The notes under the pieces: generated by a model
Database searches by the model: none
Seen by the model: the letters and a program-made list of their open reading frames with translations, nothing else
Told to the model about the DNA's origin: nothing
DNA from: Rutpela maculata
Taxonomy: Eukaryota; Arthropoda; Insecta; Coleoptera; Cerambycidae
DNA length: 64,000 nucleotides
Assembly: GCA_936432065.2 (NCBI GenBank)
Contig: OW386292.2
Span: forward strand, 99,963,829-100,027,828
Direction of reading: 5' to 3'
In this document: in pieces, positions 18,075 to 29,648 of the stretch
Position numbering within the stretch: the stretch's first letter is position 1
Layout of the letters: each line of letters opens with the position of its first letter
Made by a program: the position numbers and the translations under genes

Positions 18075-19136
18075 GAATGCTTTGTTTAACTTGTCTCTGT
18101 ATGAGCTGTATTACAAACTTTACATGTAATTTTTGCCTGAAGGATCTTCTGTGTGATTCAATGGTGGAACCTAGCTAGCAATTTATGAATTCGAATTATA
18201 AACGTAAGGAAATATAATTCACGAAATAAAACATGACAATATGTCAATGGCTAAAATGCGTTTTACAGCGATAAAACTGTGTATATCAGGTTTTACAGCT
18301 ATAAAACTGCATGTTCGTTAAGTGGTCTGCTACAACTTGGACTAACTTTCCCGCAAAGGAGTGCGCCTATTAGTACAGAGTAGCAGCTTATTAGTTTTTC
18401 AACTCCTATCATAACAGACATTTTTTTAAAACCAGGTTTTCGGGTGCAAGAGATTTGAAGACGTATGGTACTTACAGAATCTGGTGGTTATTAGTGCCAG
18501 TAATGTTAGCATATACATGATCCTTGGTGGTTGCTTCAGCAGGTCCCCAATGTATGGAGCTAAAAATCTTAAAGTGATGTCGGCTACACCAAGAGATGAT
18601 AGGAACGTAGCTATCTGTGGTGTACTTAAGTTAAAATCGTTTAATATAAAGGTATGTAAGAAAGAGCCGTTAAACATAATGGATTTACCCATTCTCGGTC
18701 GTATTCCAGGATGGGAATGTATAACAAGCAATTCTGTGGAGTCCACTATTCATCAATTTGAGTCAGGCAGCGCTATTTTAGAAGCATTGCCTCATCCCCG
18801 ATCCAGACAAACACGAACAGCTGTTCGAGGTCGCCTGCGGGCCGACCACCTTTAATCTATGAAGCCTACTATTATTATCATCCTGGGAGGCGCTCCGCTC
18901 CCACACGCTGCCATCTGGCCACCTTATTTTACTTTCTTTTAATTCCCAGCGATTAGCTGTTTTATTTTCTAAAAGTTATTTTCGCCCTACAAAGGGAGAT
19001 ATTTTATCCAGCATATATATTTACCCATTATTATACTTAACCAACCATTTTAATCACTTTTATTTTATTCTAGTGTAACAGGCATTGCTGCTACACTACT
19101 AAACCCATTATTATCCCCAGGAGGCATTGCTCCTGC
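18075..19136 (+). mobile_element. Spacer between the 5.8-kb repeats: E1 internal remnant
   Basis: Bases 18075-18483 are unrecognised; they contain a short duplicated motif TTTTACAGC-ATAAAACTG near 18262 and 18292. From ~18484 there is the C-terminal coding end of the LTR element, then its 3' UTR with GCATTG-loop hairpins at 18884-18903, 19073-19096 and 19119-19134. Confidence 0.6.
18484..18855 (+). pseudogene. LTR-element polyprotein C-terminal tail (E1)
   Basis: The last ~55 residues (from LGRIPGWECI to the RGRLRADHL end) match in style and position the C-terminal tails of E2 (RGRLRARRP, stop 31655) and E3 (IPGWKYIPG, stop 37394). The first ~70 residues are not recognised and may not be coding. 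The tail is a proline- and serine-rich end of unknown role, followed by the same 3' UTR as in the other units. Confidence 0.45.
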
Positions 19137-20081
19137 AATTTAACCAAATTTTATAAATTACCAGCGCATCCACCATTTATTTTCTAATTTCACCCTGTAT
19201 AAGGTGAAAATTATTACTTAGCAACATAATAGTATTTTAATACTATCCATACCTACCTTATTTACTGGCCAATTTGCTTAATTTTCCGTTAAATCCGCCA
19301 GTAACTTCTGCCAAAAATTTCCATTTCAATCTCATCTCTCGAGTTCCCAGTAGGAAACCCTGCTGCGAGCTTCAGCCTTTAAACATTTCAATTAACTTCT
19401 GTGCAAATAAGCAAACTTGTACATTTCACCCCTCCGTGTGTACGAGTCCAACTTGGGTCAGTGATCTGCCAAGTTGATGTTCGACAGTCCTGTCGTGGGA
19501 TGGGCCAAACCCTGCCACACGTCTCTACATAAAGGGCCAACAATCCCGTCGAGGTTCAGGCTGGAGATGCCTTGCCTCCGAAGGGCAACTTGTGACCACA
19601 TCGCACACAACCCAGATGAAGACATCGACACGCGATTTTTGTAAAATTCGAAATCATTTCACTTTCTTGTGCAATTAATTATTTAAGTAAAGTGCCTTGG
19701 TACCACCCTCTAACGGGGGTGGGGGGTTGAGTTCCTGCCAGGCGCGTCTACAGGTGGCGGATAGGAGAACGGCCAGACTCCGCGAGGAGTAGGGTTAACG
19801 TGGTCATACTGCTGGGGGGCGGGCCTAAAATCCCAACTCACCCCGGCTAAAGCCACGTCGCGGACCAACTCACACACCGTAAACCGCTTGGAGTGGCAAC
19901 GACCCCCCGACCCAGGTCGGGGGTATGTCTCTCCAGGGGGCACGGGGGTCCTGGCTTCACTGCCCGGACCGCGTGGATGAAGCACCACCATAAAAACTTC
20001 CCCAATCCCAAGGTATTGTGCGCGCCGAGGGGATGCATGGTCGGGGGGAAGCCCGGCCGCTAGCGACTAGCCTCGGGGCAC

Positions 20082-21123
20082 ATGACGCACCCCGTTGTAA
20101 CAATGTCTTCCACGCACGCAGGGGGCTCCGTGCGTGGTGACCACCCTTTCCCCCAGACTCGTGGGATCAATATGGACCATAACAATTTAAAAAAACAAGA
20201 AAAGGGGAACTCCTCAGGGAGCGTCCCCTCCACAGTGCGGGAAGAAATGGACTGCACTGCAAACGATAGAGCTGGTACCAGTCAAGGAGCTCAGGCAGAC
20301 TTGACCAGGGAGAGCTCTGTCAATAAAAGACTTTCGGGAGCGCAAAGAAAGCAGCTCACGAAAGCTAGGAAGATGGCTGCTGGCACGTGGACGGAAAAAA
20401 GACCACGGCCAGACTAAAATCGTCAAGGACAAGGGAGCAGTTCCGGTCTCTTCCAAGAGACCAATGTCGGACTCCCCTGCCAAACCCAATCCCAAAAAGG
20501 CCAGAAGCGCACCAGCGCCGTCTGGCTCCTACAGGGATGTCATGACAGGTATCAGGATGGCGGTGATCAATGTCAACCATCCTGATACCATGCTGAACCA
20601 GGTGCAGACGGACCTGATTCAGAAAAAGCTGGTGGCCGCCATAGATGCCATCCCCCTCGGGGAGGCAGCTCCGCGGTTCCAGCGCTTTCCAAAATTTGAG
20701 GGGGGGGATCTCAGCATAACCTGCACTGACCCCTCCACAGAAAACTGGCTTGTGAGCGTAGTGCGGGGGATGGGAGAGCTGGGGGAGGACTTGTCGCTGA
20801 CCGTGGTCAACATCAGGGAGCTCCCGAAGCGCCCTAAGTTCCTCGTCTGGGTTCCCGAGCCAGTTGAGGAAACAATAGTCAGGGACCGGCTCAAGAGGCA
20901 AAATGCAGGCTTGACCACAGAGAACTGGCTTTTGATGAGTCGCAAAGTAGAGGAGAAGGGGCAAACGCTGGCCTTCTCCTTGGATGAAAAATCGGCTAAG
21001 GTGCTTGAAGGTTTGGACTTCAAGCCATACTATAGCCTGGGGAGGGTAACCTTCAAGAAATTGAAAGAGGGGGAGAGAAGACCCACTCAGAATGAGGGTG
21101 GTGCAGATCAACCTGCACCATAG
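20082..21123 (+). pseudogene. LINE ORF1, copy 2, frameshifted
   Basis: Identical by eye to copy 1: an N-terminal frame at 20082-20417 and the DUF4780-like part at 20464-21123, with the same shift near the A run at 20393-20401. Confidence 0.7.
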
Positions 21124-21526
21124 CAAGGCGGCCACAGCGGTCCTTGCTAAGGTAATGCAGTGGTGTGATGTGGCACTGATCCAGGAACCTTGGGTTCATA
21201 AGGGACAGGTAAGTGGCTTGAAGGGTGTCGGTGGAGAACTGATTTACAGTAGAACCACCGAGACTCCTAGAGCGTGTATAATTGTCAATAATAAGTATAA
21301 GGCGATGTCATTAACTAATTTCTGTTCTAGGGATCTAGTGGCAGTTAAAATCAGGGCTTCGTGTGGGGGTATGCCGAGAGAGTTAATACTGGGCTCGGCT
21401 TATCTTCCGTACGATGACCCTGAACCACCACCAACCAGGGCCGTGGAAGAACTGGTGATGAGCTGCAGAGGAAGAGGATCTCAGGTCATCATAGGATGTG
21501 ATGCAAACGCGCATCACCTCTTGTAG
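21092..21526 (+). pseudogene. LINE endonuclease fragment, copy 2
   Basis: The same 144-aa half endonuclease ending just after GCDANAHH, with the same deletion joining it to the RT linker. Confidence 0.8.
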
Positions 21527-23910
21527 TGAGGAAATCCACCAGGAATGTGCCCTGGTGGAACAAGCACCTCGATACAATGAGAAGGCAAGTAAGAAAGAAA
21601 TTTAATATTGCAAAAATATCAGCAAACTGGGATGACTACAGGACCTCTTTGACTGAGTACAACCAAGCACTGAGAAAGGCCAAGAGAGATTCCTGGAGGA
21701 GGCACTGTGAGAGTATAGAAAGTATCTCGACATGCTTCAGACTCCAGAGAATTCTCTCTAAGGATAATCGGAGCATAACTAACTCTCTCTTAACTGAGAC
21801 AGGTCAATATACCAAGACAGGCAAGGAAACAATGGAGGAATTACTCCTCGTGCACTTTCCTGGGTCCACAATAATAGATCAATCACCTGAGGAATGGCTA
21901 GGAACAGAACTGGAAGCGACTGGAAACAGAGCTACAAGGAAAGACTGGACAGTGTCAAAAAAGTTGATAGATCAATCCAAAATCAAATGGGCAATAAACT
22001 CATTTGAGCCATACAAATCTCCGGGACAGGACGGAATTTGGCCAATACTGCTTCAGCAAGGCATAGACTTGCTAGCGTCAAAACTCTGTACACTTTACAG
22101 GGCCAGCCTAGCGCTGGGGCACATACCAAAAATCTGGAAACCGGTTAGGGTGGTATTTATACCAAAGGCTGGGAGAAACTCCCATAACGAAGCCAAGTCC
22201 CTAAGACCCATAAGTCTTATGTCATTCCAACTTAAGACAATGGAAAAAATGCTTGACAGACATATTAGGGATGATGTACTGGTTAGAAGTCCACTACATC
22301 AAGGCCAATATGCATATAGAGCAGGCATGTCGACGGAAACGGCACTCCACCATCTAATTCAGAAGGTGGAAAGGACGTTGGAGCACAAGGAGGTGGCACT
22401 GGGTGCCTTCCTCGACATAGAGGGGGCATTCGACAACACCTCCTTTAACTCAATCATCAGAACTGCAAGAGAGCGAGGCATTGAGGACACCTGCTGCAGG
22501 TGGATAGGCCCTATGCTCAAAGGCAGGGTGGTATTCACCACAATGATGCATGAAACCTTAGGCGCGTCAGTTGCTGGGGGATGCCCGCAGGGGGGTGTAC
22601 TGTCCCCTCTGCTATGGAACCTTGTAGTTGACGGCCTACTGAAGAAACTCACAAATGAGGGATTCGAAGCCCAAGGATATGCGGACGACATAGTCATCAT
22701 ATCCAGGGGAAAGTTCAACAACATAGTCAGGGACCGTCTACAAAAGGCCCTGAATATGGTTAAGAAATGGACCGATGAGGAGGGGCTGAAAATCAGTCCT
22801 CAAAAGACCAGCATCGTTCCATTTACCAGAAGGAGAAACCTGGAGGGATTGGGTCCTCTAGTTCTCCAAGACACACAACTCCAGATGTCGGGGGAGGTAA
22901 AATACCTTGGAGTCATTATAGACTCCAAACTTACCTGGAACCAACACCTGGATAGAGTAATACATAAGTCTGTTGTCATACTGGCAACATGCAGACGATT
23001 GTATGGTAAGAAATTGGGGATTAGGCCTGGTATGGTGCACTGGCTCTATACCAGCGTAATAAGACCCACCATCACATACGCAGCCTTGGTTTGGTGGCCT
23101 AAGGTCACTCAAACCACAGCAGCGAACAGGCTGAGCCGGGTGCAAAGACTGGCCTGCCTGGGAATTACAGATGCAATGAAAAGCACTCCAACAGCAGCCA
23201 TGGAGACCCTACTAGACCTCCCTCCACTGAGTCTTGTGATTCAGGGGGAGGCCAGAATGGGAGCCTACAGGCTACAAAACTCTCAGAACCCGACTCCTCT
23301 TGGAGGCAACTCGGGGCACATGAGAATAATAAACAATGTAGTGGATCCTCTATTAAGCATGAGGTCGGACTACATGACACCAAAAATTACATTCAATAAA
23401 CCCTTCACTATCACCATCGGAGATAGGAAGGAATGGATGACAGGTACTCCTGATGCTCTACGCAGAGGCCTGGTCTGGTATACTGACGGATCCAGGATGG
23501 AATCAGGAGCTGGAGCAGGAATACATGGTGTGCGGCCGAGAGAGAGTATAAGTCTCTCTCTTGGACAGCACTCCACTGTGTTCCAGACAGAAATTCTGGC
23601 TATACTCGAGTGTGTACGCGAGAATGTTAAACGACGATACGTGAACCAGCAGATCTCAATCGCAACAGACAGTCAGGCGGCACTTGGGGCACTAGCCTCT
23701 AACAGAGTGTCTTCCAGACTGGTTTGGGACTGCCACGAAGAGCTCAAAATTCTGGGTGAGCGGAACAGAGTAAGACTACTCTGGGTGCCGGGACATACCA
23801 GCATTGAGGGCAACGAGAAAGCTGACGAACTGCTAGACAAGGAGCAGCGAATATATTCTATGGCCCAGAACCTGCGCTGGGTATCACAAAAGGCTCAGCC
23901 AGAAGGGTAA
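21526..23910 (+). CDS. LINE RT and RNase H, copy 2, 794-aa open frame
   Basis: Protein sequence identical to copy 1 as far as can be read; the one difference in this stretch (G to A at 23400) is silent. All RT and RNase H motifs are intact, including YADD and the RNase H acidic residues. The C-terminal finger is out of frame downstream, as in copy 1. Confidence 0.9.
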   Translation: MRKSTRNVPWWNKHLDTMRRQVRKKFNIAKISANWDDYRTSLTEYNQALRKAKRDSWRRHCESIESISTCFRLQRILSKDNRSITNSLLTETGQYTKTGKETMEELLLVHFPGSTIIDQSPEEWLGTELEATGNRATRKDWTVSKKLIDQSKIKWAINSFEPYKSPGQDGIWPILLQQGIDLLASKLCTLYRASLALGHIPKIWKPVRVVFIPKAGRNSHNEAKSLRPISLMSFQLKTMEKMLDRHIRDDVLVRSPLHQGQYAYRAGMSTETALHHLIQKVERTLEHKEVALGAFLDIEGAFDNTSFNSIIRTARERGIEDTCCRWIGPMLKGRVVFTTMMHETLGASVAGGCPQGGVLSPLLWNLVVDGLLKKLTNEGFEAQGYADDIVIISRGKFNNIVRDRLQKALNMVKKWTDEEGLKISPQKTSIVPFTRRRNLEGLGPLVLQDTQLQMSGEVKYLGVIIDSKLTWNQHLDRVIHKSVVILATCRRLYGKKLGIRPGMVHWLYTSVIRPTITYAALVWWPKVTQTTAANRLSRVQRLACLGITDAMKSTPTAAMETLLDLPPLSLVIQGEARMGAYRLQNSQNPTPLGGNSGHMRIINNVVDPLLSMRSDYMTPKITFNKPFTITIGDRKEWMTGTPDALRRGLVWYTDGSRMESGAGAGIHGVRPRESISLSLGQHSTVFQTEILAILECVRENVKRRYVNQQISIATDSQAALGALASNRVSSRLVWDCHEELKILGERNRVRLLWVPGHTSIEGNEKADELLDKEQRIYSMAQNLRWVSQKAQPEG

Positions 23911-24320
23911 TCAAAGACTGGGTCAGGAGTAAACACAACCACCACTGGAGAAATATTCCAGGAAATCGACATGGGAAAACACTTATCAATGGACCATGTT
24001 CAAAACAAACTGGAGAACTGCTCACAAGGAACAGGATCCAGCTGAGAACCATAACTGGTCTTCTGACGGGACACTTCCCCGTCAAGAAGTACCTGCACTT
24101 AATTGGAAAGTTTGCTGGCGACCTTAGCTGCAGACTGTGCGGCAAGGTACCAGAAACTGTAGAACATATTATACATGACTGCGAGGCATTGGTCCGCAGA
24201 AGGTATAACATCTACGGGCAAACACAAACAGACCCGGAAACCATCAAGACCCGTCCATTTTCAGACCTGTATCACCTTGTCAGTGACACAGGAATTTTAA
24301 AATGGACGAGTGTAAACTAA
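23911..24320 (+). pseudogene. LINE ORF2 C-terminal finger, copy 2, out of frame
   Basis: Same shifted frame as in copy 1 with the CRLC...EH...C finger, ending in TAA just before the A-rich run. Confidence 0.72.
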
Positions 24321-24814
24321 AAAAAAATAAAAATAAAAACAGGGTAAGCACAATAAGCCCAGGAGGCTGCAGTGCATTCGGAGTATTTCATACAGACGAG
24401 CCCTAGAGGAGGGGTTTTAGTCAGTTTGAGTCTGACACTCAGACCTATTCCTAGTTGGGATAGGCAGCCCGTGTGGCTTTCCCCCCCTCGCAAAAAAAAA
24501 AAAAAAAGTGCCTTATGTACTAAATTATATATTGCCATATATTTACTACATGTTTTGTACTGATAAAATTTTAGGTGCGCACAGTAGGTCAAATACTTAA
24601 TTTATTCTAAGTTAGCTTTGTATATAAAAAAAGGTAGCCAAAATTCACCAGTCGTATCGAAAATTAGTACGGTCAATTTTAATCAAGAAAATTTTCGAAG
24701 TTCAAAATTTCATTAGTCCGGTCAACATTTCTTTAAATTTAGCCCGGTCAAATTTCAATTCAAATTTCTCTTCATTTTCGACACTCCCGAAATTTTGCCA
24801 TCTCGGCAGGGTGG

Positions 24815-26935
24815 TGTTATAGTCCGCCAGAAATAAGGCTGACCAATCAAAACGCCGCATTTCTCCCAAGCCAAGTATAAATTAAATTGCGACTCTGATG
24901 CACTATAAGTCTTTCGCAGTGCACAATCCACGTCGCTTCGAGGCTCGATCACAATTTTCAGCATCAGTCCTTCGCAGTGCACCATCCGCGTCGCTTTGAG
25001 GCTCGATCAACTTCTTTTCTGCCACCGAGGGAGCCCACAGCGGTAACCCCAGTTGGTCCATTTTAATTTTAATCATTATCATTACATACTGATGAAGTAA
25101 AATTCAAACATCAGCTTTCACAGCCAGGAATCCAGCTATTTCGTTCATACTGATGGAGTCACCCATAAAATCACCGCTGCAGCAGTGCTTTTAGTAAATG
25201 CGCGATTTCATTTGTCGAACAGCCGCGAGACGCGAGGTTAGGAAAGTTGGCTACCTTACCACAGGTGTTTAAATTATTAATATAAGGTATTAGTCGAAAC
25301 GCCATTTTAATGAATGAGTGAATCCTCTTATCTTTTCCCTACCAGATCTGGGCTAAACCCCCTCAGCTCCTAGGAGGACAAGCAGTCTCAAGAAATAAAT
25401 TCTAAAACCGAGCATAAGGTCTCGCAACGTCTTTATTCTCTTTCCCCAAGTGAAATTAATCTAAAGTGCCTAAGGACAGGACATTAAGGTAAAATTCACA
25501 AACTTTAACCTGGGTAGCGGGGCCGTCAGCCTGCAGCCCCAGTAAATCTAGACAATCAGTGTCAGTGAACTCTCTGTGGAGGTTCAACCTCAGATACATT
25601 GACCTAGGTCGGGGCCATCCGCCTGCCGGCACCTAGCAGTTTCAAACAATTGCCAGAACTCTCTGCTGAGGTTCTGTACAGGACAAAAAACTTTAGTACT
25701 TGCTTGCCCTCTTCAAGGGAGTCCACAAGTGTAAAGTAGAGCCAGTGCATTTAGACTGTAAGCCAGGAGAAGCCGACCAAGCAGAGCAGAAGTGAAATTT
25801 CTATGTACATTTATTGCAGCTTTGACGCAGAGTTCCAGTCATGCAGCAGGGTGCGATCGCTTGTGTGGCATAGGTATATTCGTTTACTAGCATTCACCAG
25901 GCCTACAGGTGCCTTGTAGAGGTAAATTTGCATAAACAAGTGACACAAACCGTCTCACCGAAATGCACCTCAAAATTTGCTAATTTGTCTGTAACTTTTG
26001 TATCTCAAAAAATTTTTAACTTCTGTAAAGTGAAAACGTCGTTCTAACACACGTGGAAAGCATCTCCGTAGCGTCCACAGTGCTCAAATTGTTATTAACG
26101 CCGTTCGCAAAAAATTGCAACCTGAAGTGCGACACTTTGCAATTCCACCACAACTTGTTTCCGTTGGGGGCCAAAAATTAAGTCCAGCCCTCAACACTCA
26201 AATCTCATCTCAACGCGAACTACACTTCGTTGTAAGAGTACAAGCACTCCTACGGACCAAGACACGACTCCCAACATCATCTCCGCGGGGTACGAGTGAA
26301 TTAGTTTTCCTCGTACCTACAAAGACAAATTTCGGCGTACTTCTGAATTTCTTAAAGACAGATTTCGACGTACTTTCGAAAAATTTCTCAGCTACAGTTT
26401 CCTAGTGCGGTCCGCGTTTCACGATGTCTCGCGCCAGCAGCAGCACTGATACTGTGCCAGAACACCCCAACCAAGACTGGGAGAATTTAAATCAGGATCC
26501 GGCTTTACGATTTTTTCTACGTGACTGGACTCCTAGCCTGCAAACAACTGTCGTGTCGAGCCCACGCAGATGGCGATTTTCTCCTCAAGCAAATTCCGGG
26601 CTCAACGCCGCTGAAGAAGGGGAACCAGAAGCACGCGTCGGGCGATCTGGGAGACCTGGAGGTCTGACCCCAACGACGAGGCCGCTCCACTCGAGTCACA
26701 GTGCAAAAGGAAGCGCAGGCTCTAGTCAGACCGGTGCCACGCAGATGCCGCAAGGTATAAGCTCCGGACAGAGGCGGAAAACAGTGCCTTCTTCGAGCTC
26801 CAGCGACGCGCCGCTCCGGGAAGGGCACAACCAGGTGCGTGACGACGCCAGGGATGCACGAACGCAAAGGCTCAACCCGGCGCTCTCACCATTTTCACAA
26901 CAACACCCCCTCACGTTTTCCCCCCGCCGAAGACA
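24815..26935 (+). repeat. E1 3' LTR (2.1 kb)
   Basis: Starts TGTTATAG after the PPT-like GGCAGGGTGG and ends GAAGACA, so TG...CA. It contains TATAAAT at 24876-24882, an initiator-like TAAGT 30 bp further on, a long leader and the beginning of gag. It is followed by AGCC (26936-26939) and the next LTR. Confidence 0.85.
26424..26935 (+). pseudogene. LTR-encoded gag N-terminus (E1 3' LTR)
   Basis: A frame starting MSRASSSTDTVPEH runs through the LTR end and by chance to 27005 in the next LTR. It is the 3'-LTR copy of the gag start (about 170 codons, rich in Ser, Pro, Arg and Gln). It cannot make full gag because no internal region follows. It would be a separate gene only if the fragment had its own use. 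Confidence 0.75.
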
Positions 26936-26939
26936 AGCC
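26936..26939. other. AGCC target-site duplication between E1 and E2
   Basis: The four bases AGCC lie between the CA end of the E1 LTR and the TG start of the E2 LTR. The same four bases follow E2 and E3. Confidence 0.7.
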
Positions 26940-28989
26940 TGTTATAGTCGGCCAGAAATTAGGCTGACCAATCAGAACGCCGCATTCCCCTCAAGTCAAG
27001 TATAAAACTGATGGACGCCCTAAGCCGCTATCAGTTTCTCGCAGTAGACAATCCACGTCACTTCGAAGCTCGATCAACTTTAATTTCAGGCTATCTGGCC
27101 TATCTGGGCATCATCCCACACCTTTATTATTTTCGGAACCATCTAGTTCCATTTCATTTCATGTTATCTGGCATGTAAACCCATCATAAACATCACCAAG
27201 GACCTACATTCAGCTAGGACACCGGCTTATTTCATTACATACTGATGAAGTCACACATAAAACCACTGCTGCAGTAGTGCTTTTAGTAAATGCGCGATTT
27301 CATTTATCGAACAGCCGCGAGACGCGAAAGTTAGGGAAAGTTTGGCTACCTTGACCCAGGTGAATTTAAATTAATATAAGGTATTACTCGACACGAGATT
27401 TTAATTTTCAAGTGAATCCTTTCTTTCCCAATCCCGCCAGAGCTGGGTTAAACCCCCTCAGCTCCTAGGAGGACAAGCAGGTAGCAACAAATAAAATAAT
27501 TCTAAAACTAGCATGAGGTCTCGCGCCGTCTTATTTTCTTTCCTAAAGTGAATTAAACTAAAGTGCCTTCTAAGACAGGACATAAAGGTAACATTCATAA
27601 ACTCTAACCTGGGTAGCGAGGCCGTCAGCCTGCAGCCCCAGTAATTTAAGACAATCAGTGTTATTGAACTTTCTGTGGAGGTTCAACCTCAGATACATTA
27701 ACCTAGGTCGGAGCCCTCTGCCTGCCGGCACCTCGTGATTAAAATTTTACCAGAACTCTCTGCTGAGGTTCTTTACAGGACAAAGACTTTGTTCACTTGC
27801 TGGCCCTCTTCAAGGGAGTCCACAGGTGTAACGTAGAGTCAGTGCCTCTAGACTTTAAGCCAGGAGAAGCCGGCCGAGCAGAGCAGAAAGTGAATTTTTT
27901 CTATGTACATTTATTGCAGCTTTGACGCAGGGTTCCAGTCATGCAGCAGGGTGTGATCGCTTGTGTGGCGTAGGTTTATTCATTTGCTAGCATTCACCAG
28001 GCCTACAGGTGCCTTGTAGAGGTAAATTTGCATAAACAAGTAACACAAGCCGTCCCACCGCAATGCACCACAAAAAATTGCCAAATTGTCTGTAACTTTT
28101 GTATGTCAAAAAAATTCTAAACTTCTGTAAAGTGAAAACGTCGTTCTAACACGCGTGGTAAGCATCCCCGTGGATCCCGCAGTGCTCATCATGTTATTAA
28201 CGCCGTTCGCAAAAATTGCAACCTGAGGTACGACACTTTGCAATTCCACCAAAGTCCAACCCCAGCAATCAAACTTCGTTTCAACGCAAGCTTCGCCTCG
28301 TAGCAAGAGTACAAGCACTCCTACAAGCCAAGACCCCATTCACAACATCATCCCCGCGAGGTGCGAGTGAATTAGTTTTCCTCGTACCTACAAAGACAGA
28401 TTTCGGCGTACTTTTGAATTTCTTAAAGACAGATTTCGACGTACTTTCGAAAATTTCTCGGCTACAGTTAGTGCGGTCCGCGTTTTACGATGTGTCGCGT
28501 CAGCAGCAGCACGGACACTATCCCTGAACATCTCCAACAGGACTGGGAAGCCCTAAACCAAGATCCAGCGCTACGATTCTTTCTCCGCGACTGGACACCG
28601 AGCCTACAAACCACTGCTGTGTCGAGCCCACGCAGAAGGCAATTTTCCCCACAAACAAATTCCGGGCACAACGCCAATGAAGAAAGAGAACCAGAAGCAC
28701 GCGTCGGGCGATCTGGGAGGCAAGGAAGCCTGACCCTAACGACTAGGCCGCTCCACTCCAGCCATGGTGCAAAAGGAAGCGCAGGCTCGAGTCAGACCGG
28801 TGCCACGCAGATGCCGAAAAGTGTAAGCTCCGGACAGAGGCAGGAAACAGTGCCTTCTTCGAGCTCCAGCGACGCGCCGCTCCGGGAAGCGCACAACCAG
28901 GTGCGTGAAGACGCCAGGGATGCACGAACGCAAAGGCTCAACCCGGCGCTCTCACCATTAAACCGAAACGTTTTCCCCCGCCGAAGACA
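26940..28989 (+). repeat. E2 5' LTR (2050 bp) containing the gag start
   Basis: TGTTATAG...GAAGACA. Core promoter: TATAAAA at 27001-27007 and TCAGTT at 27031-27036, exactly 30 bp apart. A 1.46-kb leader precedes the gag ATG at 28490, which lies inside the LTR. Confidence 0.85.
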
Positions 28990-29545
28990 TGTCGCGCAAC
29001 TCAAGGGGCATGCGAACCTAGTAACCCAGCCGGCGCAACCCCGTCCCAGGAGGGATCCAAATCCATATTCGAACGCACATGCACCTGATGATGCCTACAT
29101 TCATATTGGAAGACGAACTGTAACGTACAGAGATGTACAATATATGCCGGAAGAGGCTTATAATAGATGTCAGGGTTACGAATCTAACCAGGACACACGA
29201 CCATTACACGAAAATTCTCCGAGACAGGAAACTCGAAGGACAAGGAATGGACAGACAGAAAATGACTTTCTGGGTCTTCAAGAGGAAACCCCGTGGCGCC
29301 CAACACCCGAACAGACGTTCTATGCAGAAATGTTTCAGAATGCACTTCATACATTTGGAGAAACTTTGCGTGACACTGTTCACAATAAGAACAAGAAAAT
29401 TCTTATTACATACAGCGGCTCGGATTACGAGGATCCGTATTATTTTCTAAAAGAAGTTGAAAACCATTTTAGAAGAGCACAAATTAATTATGCGGACTGG
29501 GCGCCCACTGCCGTGGCACAGCTCCGAGGTGAAGCTAAAACTTGA
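28490..29545 (+). CDS. gag: E2 Gag, N-terminal and capsid region
   Basis: A 351-aa frame. Residues 1-166 are encoded by the LTR and are low-complexity, rich in Ser, Arg, Pro and Gln. The rest, from the internal region, includes a polar linker and from about residue 280 a gypsy-like capsid start (YSGSDYEDPYYFLKEVENHFRRA). The frame stops at TGA 29543-29545, and capsid coding appears to resume in the 29649 frame, so a ~100-bp broken stretch divides Gag. Gag forms the virus-like particle that packages element RNA. The strongly skewed N-terminal composition is unusual for the family. Confidence 0.7.
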   Translation: MCRVSSSTDTIPEHLQQDWEALNQDPALRFFLRDWTPSLQTTAVSSPRRRQFSPQTNSGHNANEEREPEARVGRSGRQGSLTLTTRPLHSSHGAKGSAGSSQTGATQMPKSVSSGQRQETVPSSSSSDAPLREAHNQVREDARDARTQRLNPALSPLNRNVFPRRRHVAQLKGHANLVTQPAQPRPRRDPNPYSNAHAPDDAYIHIGRRTVTYRDVQYMPEEAYNRCQGYESNQDTRPLHENSPRQETRRTRNGQTENDFLGLQEETPWRPTPEQTFYAEMFQNALHTFGETLRDTVHNKNKKILITYSGSDYEDPYYFLKEVENHFRRAQINYADWAPTAVAQLRGEAKT

Positions 29546-29648
29546 CAGGAAATGTACCGCCTGGTACACCTAGTATTACGAAACCTTTCAGCTAAGACTG
29601 CTTGAGAAATTTAATAACAGGACAACTAGGTCGAAATTACGCGCCCAA

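Larger units (their letters stand above)
19689..24514 (+). mobile_element. Non-LTR retrotransposon (LINE), copy 2
   Basis: The same LINE as copy 1, spanning 19699-24504, with the same target-site duplication AAAGTGCCTT at 19689-19698 and 24505-24514. It has the same internal lesions, so the duplication happened after the LINE had inserted and decayed. Confidence 0.88.
19137..24938 (+). repeat. 5.8-kb direct repeat, copy 2
   Basis: Near-identical to 12273-18074. Here both sides are continuous with the LTR element: the 3' UTR runs in from 19097 and the LTR runs on past 24938. This is therefore the original context and copy 1 the derived one, unless both derive from a larger tandem array. Confidence 0.93.

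Noticed and set aside
26936..26939. AGCC as a 2-LTR-circle junction
   Set aside because: Bases next to the LTRs inside E2 predict a different tetranucleotide, and AGCC also borders unique DNA at 40506.
26424..27005. Independent 193-aa gene (also 34963-35475)
   Set aside because: It is the LTR copy of the gag start that runs by chance across AGCC into the next LTR.
28106..28339. 77-aa minus-strand frame in the LTR leader
   Set aside because: Not kept in the other LTRs; no family.
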